DNA of 64,000 nucleotides from Epiperipatus broadwayi. Its lineage: Eukaryota > Onychophora > Udeonychophora > Euonychophora > Peripatidae. The translations under genes were made by a program, and so were the position numbers. Where the stretch lies: positions 248,001 through 312,000 of the forward strand of contig JAQFVV010012446.1 of assembly GCA_028023455.1 (NCBI GenBank), given 5' to 3'. Shown in pieces: positions 59,428-64,000 of the stretch (position 1 is its first letter; every line of letters begins with the position of its first letter). The notes under the pieces are model-generated. The model saw only the letters and a list, made by a program, of their open reading frames with translations. It had not been told where the DNA came from and did not search any database.

Positions 59428-59759
59428 GTATTGAAAAACAAGTGCACTTGTGTTTTTAAAAATAAGTTTATTTTACTGATAAATATTTTTATTCATTTAG
59501 AATTTCAAACGTCGTGGCTTTTACTACAATAATTGTATATTAAAAGACTTTTCATTTTAACTATCATAAGTGAAAAAGCCATTGTTAAATATATAGTTGT
59601 TTTTTTCGAAATCATTTATAAAGTTAGGCTGTGATCAATCATTTTTCTCAATAACGTTTATTTTTTTAAATAAATAAATATTTGAATTTAATATTATTTT
59701 GTTAATAGTGAATTCTGTTTTATTAATATACAACAATAACTTGCATACCAATACAAGAT

Positions 59760-60025
59760 GTCCGAGCTGTAAACTGTAAACTGCAGGATTCACGCATATG
59801 AAAGTGAACTACCGCTACAACTTTGTAGACCCCAGCACAGGCGTCCACACTCAGAACATACAGCGTCTTTGGGGAATGCTGAAGTGGCATAATAAATAAC
59901 ATCATGGCACAGCCCGCCAATGCCTCCCTGACTACATAGCCGAATTTATGTGGTGGCACCTCCACAAAGAGGAGAACTTGTTCAGAGCCATACTTGCCGA
60001 GATGGCCATTCCAGCAAGGTCTTAA
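59760..60025 (+). pseudogene. Merlin (IS1016/ISXO2-type) transposase relic
   Basis: One frame reads TAGFTHMKVNYRYNFVDP, STGVHTQNIQRLWGMLKWHN, one internal TAA, then HHGTARQCLPDYIAEFMWWH, KEENLFRAILAEMAI and a stop. The 'NFVDP-x-TG-x-HTQ-x-I-E-x2-W' block and the 'YLAEFMWRR' block are hallmarks of ISXO2-like/Merlin DDE transposases. The residue after HTQNI is Gln where the family has the catalytic Glu, so this copy is dead even apart from its stops (a second stop precedes TAGFTH). Only the C-terminal third of the protein is present and no terminal repeats were found. Confidence 0.8.
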
Positions 60026-60530
60026 TTTAACTTGAATTTGTGTTATTTATTTATTTATTATTGATTATAAATAAACATATAACCTAAAGAAATCACTAGT
60101 CTTTTGCCTTCATTTGTTTGCGTGTCAGTTTTTGATTAAATGTCTGTTTATTAGTTGTTTTGTTTTAATTCTAATTAGTTGTGTGCATGTGTGTCCATAA
60201 AAAGCTGTATAAACTTTAAAATTTATGGAATGGAATGTGTACAACTGTTTTCATTCCAACTTTTTGAAATGCTGCATTTCAAACAATAAATAAAAAGTAT
60301 TACATCTTAGGGTTAGGTTTTGTCTTCATTAATTAATGTTTTCGTTTTACTTCCTTTCATCCCAAAGCCAAATAAAAAGTAATAACGGAGGAAGCCCCTC
60401 CCAAAAACCCTAGAAAGCTTATGGATGGATCAATATTTTGAGAAAATGCATATATATAAATTATTTGATTTATAATCATATATTATAACACAGCAAAGGT
60501 ACAATCACTTTTTCTTTTGATATATATATA
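60026..60530. other. AT-rich stretch
   Basis: No gene. A few 'caataaataaaaagta' variants recur (about 60280, 60370). Confidence 0.4.
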
Positions 60531-60532
60531 TT

Positions 60533-60810
60533 CTCCAATAATATCAACAAATTAAAAATCCTTCTCCTTTTCAAAAACTTTATTTTCTTATATCAATACT
60601 GAACATATTTATATAATACAAAACTCCAAAAATAACTGTAAGAAGATAAAAACAGTTGAAACGTTGGAGTTTTGTATTATATAAATTGCTACATTTACCA
60701 TTTTCAAACTCCCTCCACTCACAACTTATAAATATATGTTCAGTATTGATACAAGAAAATAAAGTTTTTGAAAAGAAAAAGAAGGATTTTTAATTTGTTG
60801 ATATTATTGA
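60533..60810. mobile_element. Nested foldback, Penelope-tail-like centre
   Basis: Outer arms at about 60533-60610 and 60730-60810 are inverted copies ('atcaacaaattaaaaatcct' and its complement). Inner arms 'tataatacaaaactccaa' and 'ttggagttttgtattata' are also inverted. The centre 'aacagttgaaacgttggag' resembles the terminal segment of Penelope-like elements. Confidence 0.6.
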
Positions 60811-61140
60811 TTTATAATTTAAAATGAGAAAAAATATTATTTTCCATTTTTTAAAAAAATACTTTTACTTTCTAAAAAAAAAATACACTTGTTGATTTTA
60901 AAAACGTAGAGATTAATTTCCCTGTGACAACTTGCAAAATCAATTAGTCACGTCACCCGAGTTCTGGAAATTTCTTTATACTACATATAGTACCAAAAAT
61001 GTTTATGCTATTTTTTCAGTTTCTATCTACATTTCAAAATTGTGAGTAAGTTATTTTAAAAATAACAAACTTTAAGTGAAAGAAAACGCGATCAATAAAC
61101 AGGAATAATACAATATATATATATATTTCATATTTTGTCA

Positions 61141-61235
61141 CTAATGGAGAGATCTAGAATAGCCAAGTTTCATTTTGCAAGGATGAAAAAATTCAACGAC
61201 CTCCTGAATGATGAACTCACTATTCAGAGATATTG
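61141..61235 (+). other. Possible small exon or peptide frame, unrecognised
   Basis: ATG opens 31 codons (MERSRIAKFHFARMKKFNDL, LNDELTIQRYW) and ends at a possible donor TTG|GTAATC. About 1.2 kb on, 62449-62491 is bounded by TTACAG and GTGAGA like a mini-exon. There is no database-like motif and the link is speculative. Confidence 0.2.
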
Positions 61236-61253
61236 GTAATCTATTTTAATTAC

Positions 61254-62010
61254 TTTCAAATTCTATTTTCTATTCTGGTTATTTTATTTCTATTTTCTTG
61301 ATTTTATATATGTGCGACTTAATCCGAGTAGTTGCAATAATTTTGATATAAACTAGTAATAGAGTAACACATATTAACTGAATTTAAAGTCTAATGATGC
61401 TATCATAGGTTAATAGGAACATTGATTACTTAATATGTATTAGTCTGTTATTAAGATTTGAATTATTATTATATCTGTTAGTTAGATAACTGAGAGTGAT
61501 GCTTTTTTTAACATATTTCCCGCCATTTTTCGTGCTGTTATTTTTGCATTTTATAACTACTTTTATTTTTTAAAATCGCTTTGAGATTTAGTATGTTTTT
61601 GTTTAATTTCGTAGGCTTTTATTATAAGTTTTTTTTCTCATTTATTTCATAGGATTTTAAAAATAGCATTTATAATTTGCACTTTAATTATTTTTCATTG
61701 AACCCTTCGTGAGGGAGGGGAGGGGGGTTTCTAAACATTACTCGCCTCAGATGTTCTAATCAACTTTTGTTTTAAATTTCAATTTTCTATTCTGATTATT
61801 TTATTTCTATTTTGTTGATTTTATATATGTGTGACTTAATCCGAGTATTTGCAATAATTTATGATATAAACTAGTAATAGAGTAACATATTAATTGAATT
61901 TAAACTCTAATGACACTATTATAGGTTAATACAAACGTTGATTATTTAATATGTATTAGTCTATTATTAAAGTTTGAATTATTATTATATCTGTTAGTTA
62001 GATAACAGTG
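61254..62010 (+). repeat. Direct repeat, 2 x about 245 bp
   Basis: 61254-61500 and 61765-62010 are about 90% alike ('gacttaatccgagta', 'aaactagtaatagagtaaca', 'ttattatatctgttagttag'). The 260 bp between them differs. Confidence 0.8.
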
Positions 62011-62104
62011 TGATTTTATTTTAAATCGTTTTCAGATTTAGTATGTTCTAACATTTGACAATTTGATATTCTAATAAACTTTTGGGTTGTTTTAAATTTC
62101 TATT

Positions 62105-62375
62105 TCAGCGATTTTGACCGATTTTTGTTTCACATTTCAATGTCATCGATTTTGACCGATTTCTCATGTGGGGGTTCTACTATTTGACAATTTGATTTTT
62201 TTTTAATTTTTTTTTATATTTTTTTTTTTTTGAGTTTTTTTGTTTTTTTTTTTTATTTTACATTTATTTTTATTTTTTGACGGTTTTGTAGGGGGGGGGT
62301 CATTTTCAGCGATTTTGACCGATTTCTCGTTGCAGGGAGGGTTCATTTTCAGTGATTTGGACTGATTTCTCATTG
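62105..62375 (+). repeat. Minisatellite with 'cagcgattttgaccgatttc' units
   Basis: Four or five spaced, drifting copies are broken by T runs and G runs (62200-62300). The sequence composition is very unlike its surroundings. Confidence 0.65.
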
Positions 62376-62519
62376 TGGAGGGGGGGAGTACTATTTCTTA
62401 AATTGGGCAATTTTTACTGATTTTTTAATAGAAATTTATCAATTACAGGCTTCTTGGTAGTTCTGCAGCATCACCCTGTGGCTCATCCAGTAGGTGAGAA
62501 ACAACCCTCTAAAACATGT

Positions 62520-63800
62520 TTGATTTTAAAAAAGGGGGTGGGGGTAGAGACCTGAACTCGAAGATGCTAAACTTCTTAGTTTGATTCTTTTCTGAATTAA
62601 ACTAAGATTTTATTTTTAAATAAATCTTTTACTAGAGAAAAGCATCAGCCAAGAAAAACAAATAAAACTTAATATGAAACATGTCCAAATGAAAATTTAT
62701 CAAGATTTATAGTGAATTTTTAGATTACGGGCAAATCTGACCGTCTTACAGCCACTGAACTAATGGTTATTAATATTTAAACTTAAGTTCAGTTAATTCG
62801 CAATGATCGTTGTATCTATTCTCAAAGTATTTGACCTTATATAATAAAATAATGTTTTATGCACGGAAATAAATACATATTTTCAAATGTTGACAAAAAA
62901 GTTCTTAAAATTAATCATTAATTAACAAAGTCTAGAAATAAATTCATTAAATTTACACTAAAAATGATGACTTCAATGTTGCTTAGCAAATATCTTGTTT
63001 GGTGGTTACATATATATAAATATATTATATTTCCCCTTAATATAACATGAGAATAATGGCTTATTGTACTGGATGGAGCCTTATTCTACTAACACTTATT
63101 TTCTCATGCCCCGTTTGAACTATTGGCTAGAGTCCTTTAGAATAGTGTCTGTAATGCTAAACTTAAAGTTAAACATTTTACAGCTAACCTCTGAAAACTT
63201 AAAGAAAATAAAAGTTGATTTGGTGATATTTATAATCAAATGTTGTCTCAACAATTTTAGTAGCCATTTTATTATTTCTAAACACTATTAGAAAAATGTT
63301 GTGCTTTTAATTGCATACCACTCTATATCATCATCTAAAATAAATCGACCAACAGCTTTAGATATGTAATAGATTAATCATCTACTATTTTGTACTAATA
63401 GGAACCTTCAACGTTAAAACATTATTTTTATAATAATAAGATTAATTATTCATTATAAGTCTCTATATACTTAGGATTTGAAGTCAGACTTTCAAGCTCC
63501 CTACAGATGTCCATTCCATCTTATACAATGGTTACACATGACCATATGCATGTGAAAAATAAATGATATCCCATATAGTATTTCCTGCTGAACCAGCACT
63601 TGTGTAGATTTGTTATCTTCATATCAAACTGGAGAGGATGATTTGAACAACCTAATGATTACTCGCTGCACACGAAACATGTATATTCGAGATTATTTAT
63701 CTTTTTCACATGCATGTGGCCATGTGTATCCATTGCATATGGTGCAATGGATAGCTGTAGGCAGCTAATGACATTAAGTTCGGTATAGACAATACACTTG
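62520..63800. repeat. Segmental duplication block repeating 52720-53900
   Basis: Same order: 'aaaagggggtgggggtagag', 'caaatctgaccgtcttacag', 'gcaatgatcgttgtatctat', 'ttgcttagcaaatatcttgt', then the SINE family 3 region. It would be followed by another exon 2 copy if the array continues past the window. Confidence 0.7.
63475..63770. mobile_element. Head-to-head SINE family 3 pair
   Basis: The left arm (minus, 63475-63625) equals the 53690-53890 copy. The right arm (plus, 63635-63770) repeats it inverted, with 'gagaggatgatttgaacaac' and 'gtggccatgtgtatccattg'. The unit at 53690 has only the left arm. Confidence 0.55.
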
Positions 63801-64000
63801 TACTTAAATCTCTATATAAAATATTTAAAAGGCATTTAGGATGTTCCTCATATAATACTTATAAAGTTACAACTAATAAGTAACACATATAATATATATT
63901 TTTCCAAATTACGGGTTTGAACATTTTTGTTGTCCTATTTATTTTAATATATTTGATGTACACATGTTCTCAAAGAAGGTAAAAGAAAGCGTATAATTTA

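Larger units (their letters stand above)
53945..59760. repeat. Segmental duplication, unit 2
   Basis: Collinear with 44480-49560. Differences are the lost 3' half of exon 2, the insertion at 56920-57737, and the SINEs at 58229 and 58925. A further block, 62520-63800, repeats 52720-53900, the segment that precedes exon 2 in unit 2. The repeat period is therefore about 9.5 kb and a third exon 2 copy may lie just beyond 64000. Confidence 0.75.

Noticed and set aside
59723-59965. 80-codon minus-strand frame
   Set aside because: Antisense shadow of the Merlin transposase relic, which has the recognisable motifs.

Overview
The window is eukaryotic nuclear DNA: roughly three quarters A+T by eye, almost no long open frames, genes split into short exons with matching GT/AG splice sites, and many decayed transposable elements. 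Several points indicate an invertebrate animal: an Arkadia/RNF111-type RING gene, Penelope-like elements with GIY-YIG domains, a Merlin-type transposase relic, an APE-type LINE and several tRNA-derived SINE families. I cannot name the species. A lophotrochozoan or another AT-rich invertebrate fits, but that is inference.

The main gene is on the minus strand. Seven coding exons (45024-44509, 38369-38150, 34172-33832, 33534-33321, 31690-31559, 25035-24876, 22283-22071) join in phase from an ATG at 45019 to a TAA at 22071, giving 596 residues. The protein has a SUMO-interacting-type motif, a His-rich stretch, an Arkadia-like 'IIER' segment and a C-terminal RING-H2 domain that keeps all eight zinc ligands. 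It is best read as an Arkadia (RNF111) E3 ubiquitin ligase homologue.

The locus is full of duplications. (1) Its 3' part is copied as a broken paralogue at about 6.1-11.15 kb, where the RING exon has a 1-nt deletion, a Cys-to-Tyr change and an early stop, and the preceding exon has a TAG. (2) The sixth coding exon exists in three tandem copies. Only the first has a usable acceptor; the other two lost the AG beside trinucleotide microsatellites, and a roughly 3.7 kb LINE lies between them. (3) Upstream (44.5-64 kb), a block of about 9.5 kb holding the first coding exon and candidate 5'-UTR exons is tandemly duplicated. It gives five copies of a putative leader-exon region, each with the same inverted repeat and three with a perfect T-box-type half-site.

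Mobile DNA fills the rest: a Penelope-like element with RT and GIY-YIG at 17.0-18.5 kb; a head-to-head Penelope pair at 35.5-37.2 kb; an APE LINE at 27.6-31.25 kb and three LINE 3' fragments; a Merlin relic at 59.8-60.0 kb; six copies of a very short tRNA-like SINE; repeated head-to-head SINE foldbacks; and a foldback insertion at 56.92-57.74 kb with a 14-bp target duplication that carries two hammerhead-ribozyme-like cores in opposite orientation. The stretches 11.3-16.8, 18.6-21.3, 34.2-35.5 and 37.2-44.5 kb (apart from listed items) are AT-rich sequence in which I see no gene.
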